NCBI GenBank assembly: GCA_036245805.1
Contig: BTRK01000003.1
Coordinates: 1-64,000 of the forward strand
Origin: Pristionchus mayeri
Lineage: Eukaryota; Nematoda; Chromadorea; Rhabditida; Neodiplogasteridae
Direction: 5' to 3'
DNA: 64,000 nt
Each line of letters opens with the position of its first letter. Within the stretch, counting starts at the first letter, position 1. The notes under the pieces were generated by a model that worked only from the letters and a program-made list of their open reading frames with translations, did not search any database and had not been told where the DNA came from. The position numbers and the translations under genes were made by a program. Shown here piece after piece: positions 14,812 to 28,046 of this stretch.

Positions 14812-17800
14812 TTGAAAGTTTTGTCTACTTCTCGTTATTAACGAAGTGATCGACTTTCTCGCTGCCTGCAAGTCGTATTCTTTGAAATAGAGCTGCATGC
14901 TCTAAGGCCAAATGTCGAGCATGGTATGTACATCATCTCTCCTTTTTACTGGGTCCCTATCAGCGAACTTTGGTCGTCGACAAATTTTTGAAAGTTGTGT
15001 CTACTGCTCGTTCTTCACGAAGTGATCGACCTTCTCGATGCCTGCAAGTCGCATTCTTTGAAATAGAGCTGCATTCACTAACGCCAAATGTTAAGCATGG
15101 TATGTTCATCATCTCTCCTTTTTACTGGGTCCCTATCAGCGAACTTCGGTCGTCGACAAATTTTTGAATGTTGTGTCTACTGCTCGTTCTTCACGAAGTG
15201 ATCGACCTTCTCGATGCCTGCAAGTCGTATTCTTTGAAATAGAGCTGCATGCTCTAAGGCCAAATGTTAAGCATGGTATGTTCATCATCTCTCCTTTTTA
15301 CTGGGTCCCTATCAGCGAACTTCGGTCGTCGACAAATTTTTGAATGTTGTGTCTACTGCTCGTTCTTCACGAAGTGATCGACCTTCTCGATGCCTGCAAG
15401 TCGTATTCTTTGAAATAGAGCTGCATGCTCTAAGGCCAAATGTTAAGCATGGTATGTTCATCATCTCTCCTTTTTACTGGGTCCCTATCAACGAACTTCG
15501 GTCGTCGACAAATTTTTGAAAGTTGTGTCTACTGCTGCTCGTTCTTCACGAAGTGATCGACTTTCTCGCTGCCTGCAAGTCGCATTCTTTGAAATAGAGC
15601 TGCATGCTCTAAGGCCAAATGTTAAGCATGGTATGTTCATCATCTCTCCTTTTTACTGGGTCCCTATCAACGAACTTCGGTCGTCGACAAATTTTTGAAA
15701 GTTGTGTCTACTGCTGCTCGTTCTTCACGAAGTGATCGACCTTCTCGATGCCTGCAAGTCGTATTCTTTGAAATAGAGCTGCATGCTCTAAGGCCAAATG
15801 TTAAGCATGGTATGTTCATCATCTCTCCTTTTTACTGGGTCCCTATCAGCGAACTTCGGTCGTCGACAAATTTTTGAATGTTGTGTCTACTGCTCGTTCT
15901 TCACGAAGTGATCGACCTTCTCGATGCCTGCAAGTCGTATTCTTTGAAATAGAGCTGCATGCTCTAAGGCCAAATGTTAAGCATGGTATGTTCATCATCT
16001 CTCCTTTTTACTGGGTCCCTATCAACGAACTTCGGTCGTCGACAAATTTTTGAAAGTTGTGTCTACTGCTGCTCGTTCTTCACGAAGTGATCGACTTTCT
16101 CGCTGCCTGCAAGTCGTATTCTTTGAAATAGAGCTGCATGCTCTAAGTCCAAATGTCAAGAATGGTATGTTCATCATCTCTCCTTTTTACTGGGTCCCTA
16201 TCAGCGAACTTCGGTCGTCGACAAATTTTTGAAAGTTGTGTCTACTGCTGCTCGTTCTTCACGAAGTGATCGACTTTCTCGCTGCCTGCAAGTCGCATTT
16301 TTTGAAAAAGAGCTGCATGCTCTAAGGCCAAATGTTAAGCATGGTATGTTCATCATCTCTCCTTTTCACTGGGTCCCTATCAGCGAACTTCGGTCGTCGA
16401 CAAATTTTTGAAAGTTGTGTCTACTGCTGCTCGTTCTTCACGAAGTGATCGACTTTCTCGCTGCCTGCAAGTCGTATTCTTTGAAATAGAGCTGCATGCT
16501 CTAAGGCCAAATGTTAAGCATGGTATGTTCATCATCTCTCCTTTTTACTGGGTCCCTATCAGCGAACTTTGGTCGTCGACAAATTTTTGAATGTTGTGTC
16601 TACTGCTCGTTCTTCACGAAGTGATCGATTTTCTCGCTGCCTGCAAGTCGCATTTTTTGAAAAAGAGCTGCATGCTCTAAGGCCAAATGTTAAGCATGGT
16701 ATGTTCATCATCTCTCCTTTTCACTGGGTCCCTATCAGCGAACTTCGGTCGTCGACAAATTTTTGAAAGTTGTGTCTACTGCTGCTCGTTCTTCACGAAG
16801 TGATCGACTTTCTCGCTGCCTGCAAGTCGTATTCTTTGAAATAGAGCTGCATGCTCTAAGGCCAAATATCAAGAATGGTATGTTCATCATCTCTCCTTTT
16901 TACTGGGTCCCTATCAGCGAACTTCGGTCGTCGACAAATTTTTGAAAGTTTTGTCTACTGCTGCTCGTTCTTCACGAAGTGATCGACTTTCTCGATGCCT
17001 GCAAGTCGTATTCTTTGAAATAGAGCTGCATGCTCTAAGGCCAAATGTCAAGAATGGTATGTTCATCATCTCTCCTTTTTACTGGGTCCCTATCAGCGAA
17101 CTTCGGTCGTCGACAAATTTTTGAAAGTTGTGTCTACTGCTGCTCGTTCTTCACGAAGTGATCGACTTTCTCGATGCCTGCAAGTCGTATTCTTTGAAAT
17201 AGAGCTGCATGCTTTAAGGCCAAATGTCAAGAATGGTATGTTCATCATCTCTCCTTTTTACTGGGTCCCTATCAGCGAACTTTGGTCGTCGACAAATTTT
17301 TGAATGTTGTGTCTACTGCTCGTTCTTCACGAAGTGATCGACCTTCTCGATGCCTGCAAGGCGTATTCTTTGAAATAGAGCTGCATGCTCTAAGGCCAAA
17401 TGTCAAGAATGGTATGTTCATCATCTCTCCTTTTTACTGGGTCCCTATCAACGAACTTCGGTCGTCGACAAATTTTTGAAAGTTGTGTCTACTGCTGCTC
17501 GTTCTTCACGAAGTGATCGACTTTCTCGCTGCCTGCAAGTCGCATTCTTTGAAATAGAGCTGCATGCTCTAACGCCAAATGTTAAGCATGGTATGTTCAT
17601 CATCTCTCCTTTTTACTGGCTCCCTATCAGCGAACTTCGGTCGTCGACAAATTTTTGAAAGTTGTGTCTACTGCTGCTCGTTCTTCACGAAGTGATCGAC
17701 TTTCTCGATGCCTGCAAGTCGTATTCTTTGAAATAGAGCTGCATGCTCTAAGGCCAAATGTCAAGAATGGTATGTTCATCATCTCTCCTTTTTACTGGGT

Positions 17801-20148
17801 CTCTATCAACGAACTTCGGTCGTCGACAAATTTTTGAAAGTTGTGTCTACTGCTGCTCGTTCTTCACGAAGTGATCGACTTTCTCGCTGCCTGCAAGTCG
17901 CATTCTTTGAAATAGAGCTGCATGCTCTAACGCCAAATGTTAAGCATGGTATGTTCATCATCTCTCCTTTTTACTGGGTCCCTATCAACGAACTTCGGTC
18001 GTCGACAAATTTTTGAAAGTTGTGTCTACTGCTGCTCGTTCTTCACGAAGTGATCGACTTTCTCGCTGCCTGCAAGTCGCATTCTTTGAAATAGAGCTGC
18101 ATGCTCTAAGGCCAAATGTTAAGCATGGTATGTTCATCATCTCTCCATTTTACTGGGTCCCTATCAACGAACTTCGGTCGTCGACAAATTTTTGAAAGTT
18201 GTGTCTACTGCTGCTCGTTCTTCACGAAGTGATCGACCTTCTCGATGCCTGCAAGTCGTATTCTTTGAAATAGAGCTGCATGCTCTAAGGCCAAATGTTA
18301 AGCATGGTATGTTCATCATCTCTCCTTTTTACTGGGTCCCTATCAGCGAACTTCGGTCGTCGACAAATTTTTGAATGTTGTGTCTACTGCTCGTTCTTCA
18401 CGAAGTGATCGACCTTCTCGATGCCTGCAAGTCGTATTCTTTGAAATAGAGCTGCATGCTCTAAGGCCAAATGTTAAGCATGGTATGTTCATCATCTCTC
18501 CTTTTTACTGGGTCCCTATCAACGAACTTCGGTCGTCGACAAATTTTTGAAAGTTGTGTCTACTGCTGCTCGTTCTTCACGAAGTGATCGACTTTCTCGC
18601 TGCCTGCAAGTCGTATTCTTTGAAATAGAGCTGCATGCTCTAAGGCCAAATGTTAAGCATGGTATGTTCATCATCTCTCCTTTTTACTGGGTCCCTATCA
18701 ACGAACTTCGGTCGTCGACAAATTTTTGAAAGTTGTGTCTACTGCTGCTCGTTCTTCACGAAGTGATCGACTTTCTCGCTGCCTGCAAGTCGCATTCTTT
18801 GAAATAGAGCTGCATGCACTAACGCCAAATGTTAAGCATGGTATGTTCATCATCTCTCCTTTTTACTGGGTCCCTATCAGCGAACTTCGGTCGTCGACAA
18901 ATTTTTGAAAGTTGTGTCTACTGCTGCTCGTTCTTCACGAAGTGATCGACTTTCTCGATGCCTGCAAGTCGTATTCTTTGAAATAGAGCTGCATGCTCTA
19001 AGGCCAAATGTCAAGAATGGTATGTTCATCATCTCTCCTTTTTACTGGGTCCCTATCAGCGAACTTTGGTCGTCGACAAATTTTTGAATGTTGTGTCTAC
19101 TGCTCGTTCTTCACGAAGTGATCGACTTTCTCGATGCCTGCAAGTCGTATTCTTTGAAATAGAGCTGCATGCTCTAAGGCCAAATGTCAAGAATGGTATG
19201 TTCATCATCTCTCCTTTTTACTGGGTCCCTATCAGCGAACTTCGGTCGTCGACAAATTTTTGAATGTTGTGTCTACTGCTCGTTCTTCACGAAGTGATCG
19301 ACCTTCTCGATGCCTGCAAGCCGTATTCTTTGAAATAGAGCTGCATGCTCTAAGGCCAAATGTTAAGCATGGTATGTTCATCATCTCTCCTTTTTACTGG
19401 GTCCCTATCAGCGAACTTCGGTCGTCGACAAATTTTTGAAAGTTGTGTCTACTGCTGCTCGTTCTTCACGAAGTGATCGACTTTCTCGCTGCCTGCAAGT
19501 CGCATTCTTTGAAATAGAGCTGCATGCTCTAAAGCCAAATGTTAAGCATGGTATGTTCATCATCTCTCCTTTTTACTGGGTCCCTATCAACGAACTTCGG
19601 TCGTCGACAAATTTTTGAAAGTTGTGTCTACTGCTGCTCGTTCTTCACGAAGTGATCGACCTTCTCGATGCCTGCAAGTCGTATTCTTTGAAATAGAGCT
19701 GCATGCTCTAAGGCCAAATGTTAAGCATGGTATGTTCATCATCTCTCCTTTTTACTGGGTCCCTATCAGCGAACTTCGGTCGTCGACAAATTTTTGAATG
19801 TTGTGTCTACTGCTCGTTCTTCACGAAGTGATCGACCTTCTCGATGCCTGCAAGTCGTATTCTTTGAAATAGAGCTGCATGCTCTAAGGCCAAATGTTAA
19901 GCATGGTATGTTCATCATCTCTCCTTTTTACTGGGTCCCTATCAACGAACTTCGGTCGTCGACAAATTTTTGAAAGTTGTGTCTACTGCTGCTCGTTCTT
20001 CACGAAGTGATCGACTTTCTCGCTGCCTGCAAGTCGCATTCTTTGAAATAGAGCTGCATGCACTAACGCCAAATGTTAAGCATGGTATGTTCATCATCTC
20101 TCCTTTTTACTGGGTCCCTATCAGCGAACTTCGGTCGTCGACAAATTT

Positions 20149-23100
20149 TTGAAAGTTGTGTCTACTGCTGCTCGTTCTTCACGAAGTGATCGACTTTCTC
20201 GATGCCTGCAAGTCGTATTCTTTGAAATAGAGCTGCATGCTCTAAGGCCAAATGTCAAGAATGGTATGTTCATCATCTCTCCTTTTTACTGGGTCCCTAT
20301 CAGCGAACTTTGGTCGTCGACAAATTTTTGAATGTTGTGTCTACTGCTCGTTCTTCACGAAGTGATCGACCTTCTCGATGCCTGCAAGGCGTATTCTTTG
20401 AAATAGAGCTGCATGCTCTAAGGCCAAATGTTAAGCATGGTATGTTCATCATCTCTCCTTTTTACTGGGTCCCTATCAACGAACTTCGGTCGTCGACAAA
20501 TTTTTGAAAGTTGTGTCTACTGCTGCTCGTTCTTCACGAAGTGATCGACTTTCTCGATGCCTGCAAGTCGTATTCTTTGAAATAGAGCTGCATGCTCTAA
20601 GGCCAAATGTCAAGAATGGTATGTTCATCATCTCTCCTTTTTACTGGGTCCCTATCAGCGAACTTTGGTCGTCGACAAATTTTTGAATGTTGTGTCTACT
20701 GCTCGTTCTTCACGAAGTGATCGACCTTCTCGATGCCTGCAAGGCGTATTCTTTGAAATAGAGCTGCATGCTCTAAGGCCAAATGTTAAGCATGGTATGT
20801 TCATCATCTCTCCTTTTTACTGGGTCCCTATCAACGAACTTCGGTCGTCGACAAATTTTTGAAAGTTGTGTCTACTGCTGCTCGTTCTTCACGAAGTGAT
20901 CGACTTTCTCGATGCCTGCAAGTCGTATTCTTTGAAATAGAGCTGCATGCTCTAAGGCCAAATGTTAAGCATGGTATGTTCATCATCTCTCCTTTTTACT
21001 GGGTCCCTATCAACGAACTTCGGTCGTCGACAAATTTTTGAAAGTTGTGTCTACTGCTGCTCGTTCTTCACGAAGTGATCGACTTTCTCGCTGCCTGCAA
21101 GTCGCATTCTTTGAAATAGAGCTGCATGCACTAACGCCAAATGTTAAGCATGGAATGTTCATCATCTCTCCTTTTTACTGGGTCCCTATCAGCGAACTTC
21201 GGTCGTCGACAAATTTTTGAAAGTTGTGTCTACTGCTGCTCGTTCTTCACGAAGTGATCGACTTTCTCGATGCCTGCAAGTCGTATTCTTTGAAATAGAG
21301 CTGCATGCTCTAAGGCCAAATGTCAAGAATGGTATGTTCATCATCTCTCCTTTTTACTGGGTCCCTATCAGCGAACTTTGGTCGTCGACAAATTTTTGAA
21401 TGTTGTGTCTACTGCTCGTTCTTCACGAAGTGATCGACCTTCTCGATGCCTGCAAGGCGTATTCTTTGAAATAGAGCTGCATGCTCTAAGGCCAAATGTT
21501 AAGCATGGTATGTTCATCATCTCTCCTTTTTACTGGGTCCCTATCAACGAACTTCGGTCGTCGACAAATTTTTGAAAGTTGTGTCTACTGCTGCTCGTTC
21601 TTCACGAAGTGATCGACTTTCTCGATGCCTGCAAGTCGTATTCTTTGAAATAGAGCTGCATGCTCTAAGGCCAAATGTCAAGAATGGTATGTTCATCATC
21701 TCTCCTTTTTACTGGGTCCCTATCAGCGAACTTTGGTCGTCGACAAATTTTTGAATGTTGTGTCTACTGCTCGTTCTTCACGAAGTGATCGACCTTCTCG
21801 ATGCCTGCAAGGCGTATTCTTTGAAATAGAGCTGCATGCTCTAAGGCCAAATGTTAAGCATGGTATGTTCATCATCTCTCCTTTTTACTGGGTCCCTATC
21901 AACGAACTTCGGTCGTCGACAAATTTTTGAAAGTTGTGTCTACTGCTGCTCGTTCTTCACGAAGTGATCGACCTTCTCGATGCCTGCAAGTCGTATTCTT
22001 TGAAATAGAGCTGCATGCTCTAAGGCCAAATGTTAAGCATGGTATGTTCATCATCTCTCCTTTTTACTGGGTCCCTATCAACGAACTTCGGTCGTCGACA
22101 AATTTTTGAAAGTTGTGTCTACTGCTGCTCGTTCTTCACGAAGTGATCGACTTTCTCGCTGCCTGCAAGTCGCATTCTTTGAAATAGAGCTGCATGCTCT
22201 AAGGCCAAATGTCAAGAATGGTATGTTCATCATCTCTCCTTTTTACTGGGTCCCTATCAGCGAACTTTGGTCGTCGACAAATTTTTGAATGTTGTGTCTA
22301 CTGCTCGTTCTTCACGAAGTGATCGACCTTCTCGATGCCTGCAAGGCGTATTCTTTGAAATAGAGCTGCATGCTCTAAGGCCAAATGTTAAGCATGGTAT
22401 GTTCATCATCTCTCCTTTTTACTGGGTCCCTATCAACGAACTTCGGTCGTCGACAAATTTTTGAAAGTTGTGTCTACTGCTGCTCGTTCTTCACGAAGTG
22501 ATCGACTTTCTCGATGCCTGCAAGTCGTATTCTTTGAAATAGAGCTGCATGCTCTAAGGCCAAATGTCAAGAATGGTATGTTCATCATCTCTCCTTTTTA
22601 CTGGGTCCCTATCAGCGAACTTTGGTCGTCGACAAATTTTTGAATGTTGTGTCTACTGCTCGTTCTTCACGAAGTGATCGACCTTCTCGATGCCTGCAAG
22701 GCGTATTCTTTGAAATAGAGCTGCATGCTCTAAGGCCAAATGTTAAGCATGGTATGTTCATCATCTCTCCTTTTTACTGGGTCCCTATCAACGAACTTCG
22801 GTCGTCGACAAATTTTTGAAAGTTGTGTCTACTGCTGCTCGTTCTTCACGAAGTGATCGACTTTCTCGATGCCTGCAAGTCGTATTCTTTGAAATAGAGC
22901 TGCATGCTCTAAGGCCAAATGTTAAGCATGGTATGTTCATCATCTCTCCTTTTTACTGGGTCCCTATCAACGAACTTCGGTCGTCGACAAATTTTTGAAA
23001 GTTGTGTCTACTGCTGCTCGTTCTTCACGAAGTGATCGACCTTCTCGATGCCTGCAAGTCGTATTCTTTGAAATAGAGCTGCATGCTCTAAGGCCAAATG

Positions 23101-26100
23101 TTAAGCATGGTATGTTCATCATCTCTCCTTTTTACTGGGTCCCTATCAACGAACTTCGGTCGTCGACAAATTTTTGAAAGTTGTGTCTACTGCTGCTCGT
23201 TCTTCACGAAGTGATCGACTTTCTCGCTGCCTGCAAGTCGCATTCTTTGAAATAGAGCTGCATGCACTAACGCCAAATGTTAAGCATGGTATGTTCATCA
23301 TCTCTCCTTTTTACTGGGTCCCTATCAGCGAACTTCGGTCGTCGACAAATTTTTGAAAGTTGTGTCTACTGCTGCTCGTTCTTCACGAAGTGATCGACTT
23401 TCTCGATGCCTGCAAGTCGTATTCTTTGAAATAGAGCTGCATGCTCTAAGGCCAAATGTCAAGAATGGTATGTTCATCATCTCTCCTTTTTACTGGGTCC
23501 CTATCAGCGAACTTTGGTCGTCGACAAATTTTTGAATGTTGTGTCTACTGCTCGTTCTTCACGAAGTGATCGACCTTCTCGATGCCTGCAAGGCGTATTC
23601 TTTGAAATAGAGCTGCATGCTCTAAGGCCAAATGTTAAGCATGGTATGTTCATCATCTCTCCTTTTTACTGGGTCCCTATCAACGAACTTCGGTCGTCGA
23701 CAAATTTTTGAAAGTTGTGTCTACTGCTGCTCGTTCTTCACGAAGTGATCGACTTTCTCGATGCCTGCAAGTCGTATTCTTTGAAATAGAGCTGCATGCT
23801 CTAAGGCCAAATGTCAAGAATGGTATGTTCATCATCTCTCCTTTTTACTGGGTCCCTATCAGCGAACTTTGGTCGTCGACAAATTTTTGAATGTTGTGTC
23901 TACTGCTCGTTCTTCACGAAGTGATCGACCTTCTCGATGCCTGCAAGGCGTATTCTTTGAAATAGAGCTGCATGCTCTAAGGCCAAATGTTAAGCATGGT
24001 ATGTTCATCATCTCTCCTTTTTACTGGGTCCCTATCAACGAACTTCGGTCGTCGACAAATTTTTGAAAGTTGTGTCTACTGCTGCTCGTTCTTCACGAAG
24101 TGATCGACTTTCTCGATGCCTGCAAGTCGTATTCTTTGAAATAGAGCTGCATGCTCTAAGGCCAAATGTCAAGAATGGTATGTTCATCATCTCTCCTTTT
24201 TACTGGGTCCCTATCAGCGAACTTTGGTCGTCGACAAATTTTTGAAAGTTGTGTCTACTGCTGCTCGTTCTTCACGAAGTGATCGACTTTCTCGCTGCCT
24301 GCAAGTCGCATTCTTTGAAATAGAGCTGCATGCTCTAAGGCCAAATGTTAAGCATGGTATGTTCATCATCTCTCCTTTTTACTGGGTCCCTATCAACGAA
24401 CTTCGGTCGTCGACAAATTTTTGAAAGTTGTGTCTACTGCTGCTCGTTCTTCACGAAGTGATCGACTTTCTCGGTGCCTGCAAGTCGTATTCTTTGAAAT
24501 AGAGCTGCATGCTCTAAGGCCAAATGTTAAGCATGGTATGTTCATCATCTCTCCTTTTTACTGGGTCCCTATCAGCGAACTTTGGTCGTCGACAAATTTT
24601 TGAAAGTTGTGTCTACTGCTGCTCGTTCTTCACGAAGTGATCGACTTTCTCGCTGCCTGCAAGTCGCATTCTTTGAAATAGAGCTGCATGCTCTAAGGCC
24701 AAATGTTAAGCATGGTATGTTCATCATCTCTCCTTTTTACTGGGTCCCTATCAACGAACTTCGGTCGTCGACAAATTTTTGAAAGTTGTGTCTACTGCTG
24801 CTCGTTCTTCACGAAGTGATCGACTTTCTCGATGCCTGCAAGTCGTATTCTTTGAAATAGAGCTGCATGCTCTAAGGCCAAATGTCAAGAATGGTATGTT
24901 CATCATCTCTCCTTTTTACTGGGTCCCTATCAGCGAACTTTGGTCGTCGACAAATTTTTGAATGTTGTGTCTACTGCTCGTTCTTCACGAAGTGATCGAC
25001 CTTCTCGATGCCTGCAAGGCGTATTCTTTGAAATAGAGCTGCATGCTCTAAGGCCAAATGTTAAGCATGGTATGTTCATCATCTCTCCTTTTTACTGGGT
25101 CCCTATCAACGAACTTCGGTCGTCGACAAATTTTTGAAAGTTGTGTCTACTGCTGCTCGTTCTTCACGAAGTGATCGACTTTCTCGATGCCTGCAAGTCG
25201 TATTCTTTGAAATAGAGCTGCATGCTCTAAGGCCAAATGTCAAGAATGGTATGTTCATCATCTCTCCTTTTTACTGGGTCCCTATCAGCGAACTTTGGTC
25301 GTCGACAAATTTTTGAAAGTTGTGTCTACTGCTGCTCGTTCTTCACGAAGTGATCGACTTTCTCGCTGCCTGCAAGTCGCATTCTTTGAAATAGAGCTGC
25401 ATGCTCTAAGGCCAAATGTTAAGCATGGTATGTTCATCATCTCTCCTTTTTACTGGGTCCCTATCAACGAACTTCGGTCGTCGACAAATTTTTGAAAGTT
25501 GTGTCTACTGCTGCTCGTTCTTCACGAAGTGATCGACTTTCTCGGTGCCTGCAAGTCGTATTCTTTGAAATAGAGCTGCATGCTCTAAGGCCAAATGTTA
25601 AGCATGGTATGTTCATCATCTCTCCTTTTTACTGGGTCCCTATCAACGAACTTCGGTCGTCGACAAATTTTTGAAAGTTGTGTCTACTGCTGCTCGTTCT
25701 TCACGAAGTGATCGACTTTCTCGCTGCCTGCAAGTCGCATTCTTTGAAATAGAGCTGCATGCACTAACGCCAAATGTTAAGCATGGTATGTTCATCATCT
25801 CTCCTTTTTACTGGGTCCCTATCAGCGAACTTCGGTCGTCGACAAATTTTTGAAAGTTGTGTCTACTGCTGCTCGTTCTTCACGAAGTGATCGACTTTCT
25901 CGATGCCTGCAAGTCGTATTCTTTGAAATAGAGCTGCATGCTCTAAGGCCAAATGTCAAGAATGGTATGTTCATCATCTCTCCTTTTTACTGGGTCCCTA
26001 TCAGCGAACTTTGGTCGTCGACAAATTTTTGAATGTTGTGTCTACTGCTCGTTCTTCACGAAGTGATCGACCTTCTCGATGCCTGCAAGGCGTATTCTTT

Positions 26101-26559
26101 GAAATAGAGCTGCATGCTCTAAGGCCAAATGTTAAGCATGGTATGTTCATCATCTCTCCTTTTTACTGGGTCCCTATCAACGAACTTCGGTCGTCGACAA
26201 ATTTTTGAAAGTTGTGTCTACTGCTGCTCGTTCTTCACGAAGTGATCGACTTTCTCGATGCCTGCAAGTCGTATTCTTTGAAATAGAGCTGCATGCTCTA
26301 AGGCCAAATGTCAAGAATGGTATGTTCATCATCTCTCCTTTTTACTGGGTCCCTATCAGCGAACTTTGGTCGTCGACAAATTTTTGAATGTTGTGTCTAC
26401 TGCTCGTTCTTCACGAAGTGATCGACCTTCTCGATGCCTGCAAGGCGTATTCTTTGAAATAGAGCTGCATGCTCTAAGGCCAAATGTTAAGCATGGTATG
26501 TTCATCATCTCTCCTTTTTACTGGGTCCCTATCAACGAACTTCGGTCGTCGACAAATTT
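20149..26559. repeat. 355-bp dimer higher-order repeat
   Basis: A 179-bp monomer (GTCAAGAATGG, AACTTTGG) alternates with a 176-bp monomer (AAGGCGT, ATCAACG) as a 355-bp dimer. Examples start at 20149, 20504, 21217, 21572, 22461, 23353, 23708, 24779, 25850 and 26205. A marker monomer with CTAACGCC precedes dimer runs at 19970, 21038, 23174 and 25671. The first three are spaced 1068 and 2136 bp apart, so a longer period is layered on the dimer. Confidence 0.8.
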
Positions 26560-27130
26560 TTGAAAGTTGTGTCTACTGCTGCTCGTTCTTCACGAAGTGA
26601 TCGATTTTCTCGCTGCCTGCAAGTCGCATTCTTTGAAAAAGAGCTGCATGCTCTAAGGCCAAATGTTAAGCATGGTATGTTCATCATCTCTCCTTTTCAC
26701 TGGGTCCCTATCAGCGAACTTCGGTCGTCGACAAATTTTTGAAAGTTGTGTCTACTGCTGCTCGTTCTTCACGAAGTGATCGACTTTCTCGCTGCCTGCA
26801 AGTCGTATTCTTTGAAATAGAGCTGCATGCTCTAAGGCCAAATGTCAAGAATGGTATGTTCATCATCTCTCCTTTTTACTGGGTCCCTATCAACGAACTT
26901 CGGTCGTCGACAAATTTTTGAAAGTTGTGTCTACTGCTGCTCGTTCTTCACGAAGTGATCGACTTTCTCGATGCCTGCAAGTCGTATTCTTTGAAATAGA
27001 GCTGCATGCTCTAATGCCAAATGTCAAGAATGGTATGTTCATCATCACTCCTTTTTACTGGGTCCCTATCAACGAACTTCGGTCGTCGACAAATTTTAGA
27101 AAGTTGTGTCTACTGTATATCTGATGAGAA

Positions 27131-27182
27131 AGTATATCTTAAAAAAGGGATATCTTAAAAAAAAGTATATCTTAAAAAAGGG
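27131..27182. repeat. Short TATATCTTAAAAAA direct repeats at array edge
   Basis: Three imperfect copies of a TATATCTTAAAAAAG motif directly follow the truncated last satellite monomer. They mark the junction with non-satellite DNA and could be slippage or repair products at the breakpoint. Confidence 0.7.
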
Positions 27183-27586
27183 CATTTTTCGAAATCAATG
27201 GCTTGAATAGCTACAGTATTTTCAATTTGCCTGCATTTTCAATGAACTTTAGAAATTAATTTCGCAACTTATAGACATTTATTTAACATGAAACCAAGTG
27301 ATTTCTGATCGGAAAAGCGCCCTCTATAACCCCATGGTGCCAGTTTGTTGTCCGCGAGACTCGTGGGAACCTTTTTTTAAAACTTTCTCTCTCACGGACA
27401 TTTCTTTTTTTCGAGCTCACGGGAGCGAAGGAAGCATGGAGGAATTCGGCCGAGGCAACGCTCGAGGTTGGTTCGAGTTGTCTGATTGGTGTTTCACGAC
27501 TGTTACGTGGGAATCAGAACTAGCCTGATCTAGTGCAAGGTTGCTCTCTATGTGTAAATAAAACATTATAATTATCCTTTCCCTCA
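27183..27586. other. Non-coding; copy of a recurring intron segment
   Basis: No credible gene. From about 27415 the sequence (GAGCTCACGGGAGCG, then GAGGTTGGTTCGAGTTG, then GGGAATCAGAACTAGCCTG) is a diverged copy of segments at about 40190-40370 and 60660-60800. At those two sites it lies in the interval between the two recurrent exon types (40153-40420 and 60615-60892), so it is read here as a surviving intron. The exon expected upstream is absent, apparently lost at the satellite junction. Confidence 0.55.
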
Positions 27587-27590
27587 TTAA

Positions 27591-27868
27591 AGGGGTGCTC
27601 CGGGGAATGTCCAGTCACCCATAGTGACAGTGTGGATATTGTAGAGGCCACTAACCCTGTCAGAAATCACTTTATCCGAAGTTTCACAGAGGCCTCTGAG
27701 GCTATTTAAATACGCGCAAAGTTCATTGATAGCGCAGGGTCGTTACTGATTCTTTTATGTTTCACTCGCTCTACTTATGCCTCGTTCTCGGGGTAAGTAC
27801 AGTTTCCCAGTGAGAGCGCAGAATGTTCGTGTTGGGACTCCCTAACATTCATTCCCCGGAGCACTCCT
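27591..27868 (-). mobile_element. TTAA-flanked MITE, family 1, copy a
   Basis: A 278-bp element with inverted termini AGGGGTGCTCCGGGGAATG at the left and its near complement at the right, flanked by TTAA at 27587-27590 and 27869-27872. Its interior is the reverse complement of parts of the copies at 32929 and 46187 (CTGCGCT..CAATGAACTTTGCG, GGATAAAGTGAT). No transposase is present. A TTAA target and an AGG-type start fit Kolobok/T2 or piggyBac-type MITEs; the superfamily is inferred. Confidence 0.8.
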
Positions 27869-27945
27869 TTAAATGAGAGAAATCTAGATAATATGGATAT
27901 AAAAAAAGAGAAGAGTCAAATAAGATAATCGTATCGATTCCTCAG

Positions 27946-28046
27946 GTGATGTGTGCTAATGCGGAGACTCTTCTGAGTGTGATGCGTGCTTAAATCTGTA
28001 ATCCACTCGTCGAATTCGGAGAAAAAAGAACACAGCAGAACAAAAC
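27946..28046 (+). pseudogene. Decayed copy of the YDPL (PIKK-like) exon
   Basis: The sequence follows CCTCAG and aligns with the open exon at 60893-60997. It reads VMCANAETLLSVMRA and then meets a TAA at 27991-27993, where the intact copy has TTC in the AFIYDPL segment. The downstream part is still recognisable (ATCCACTCGTCGAATTCGGAG). The acceptor is kept but the frame is broken, so this is a pseudo-exon. The satellite begins less than 1 kb upstream, so the rest of this module may have been lost. Confidence 0.7.

Larger units (their letters stand above)
1..27116. repeat. Satellite array, 176/179-bp monomers
   Basis: The monomer is repeated head to tail about 150 times without interruption. 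Landmarks such as ATGTTCATCATCTCTCC and GGTCGTCGACAAATTTTTGA recur every 176 or 179 bp. The length difference is CTGCTCG versus CTGCTGCTCG; the longer form nearly always follows GAAAGTTG and the shorter follows GAATGTTG, so two monomer classes coexist. Other diagnostic sites are CTTCTCGAT/TTTCTCGCT, AAGTCGT/AAGTCGC/AAGGCGT, GTTAAGCATGG/GTCAAGAATGG, ATCAGCG/ATCAACG and CTTCGG/CTTTGG. The array continues beyond the left edge and stops abruptly at the right, where the last monomer breaks off after GTGTCTACTG. Each monomer has a 60-codon open stretch from a TTG, which is treated as a by-product of the repeat and not as a gene. No centromere-protein binding motif is evident. Confidence 0.98.

Noticed and set aside
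1..27116. Dozens of 60-66-codon open frames with nearly identical peptides (..RSSRSDRLSRCLQ..)
   Set aside because: They start at TTG or overlap each other by four bases, follow the satellite period exactly, and vary by whole-array conversion. No splice or start context supports translation.
1..27116. CRISPR array
   Set aside because: The repeats are contiguous 176/179-bp monomers with no unique spacers, in eukaryotic-type DNA.
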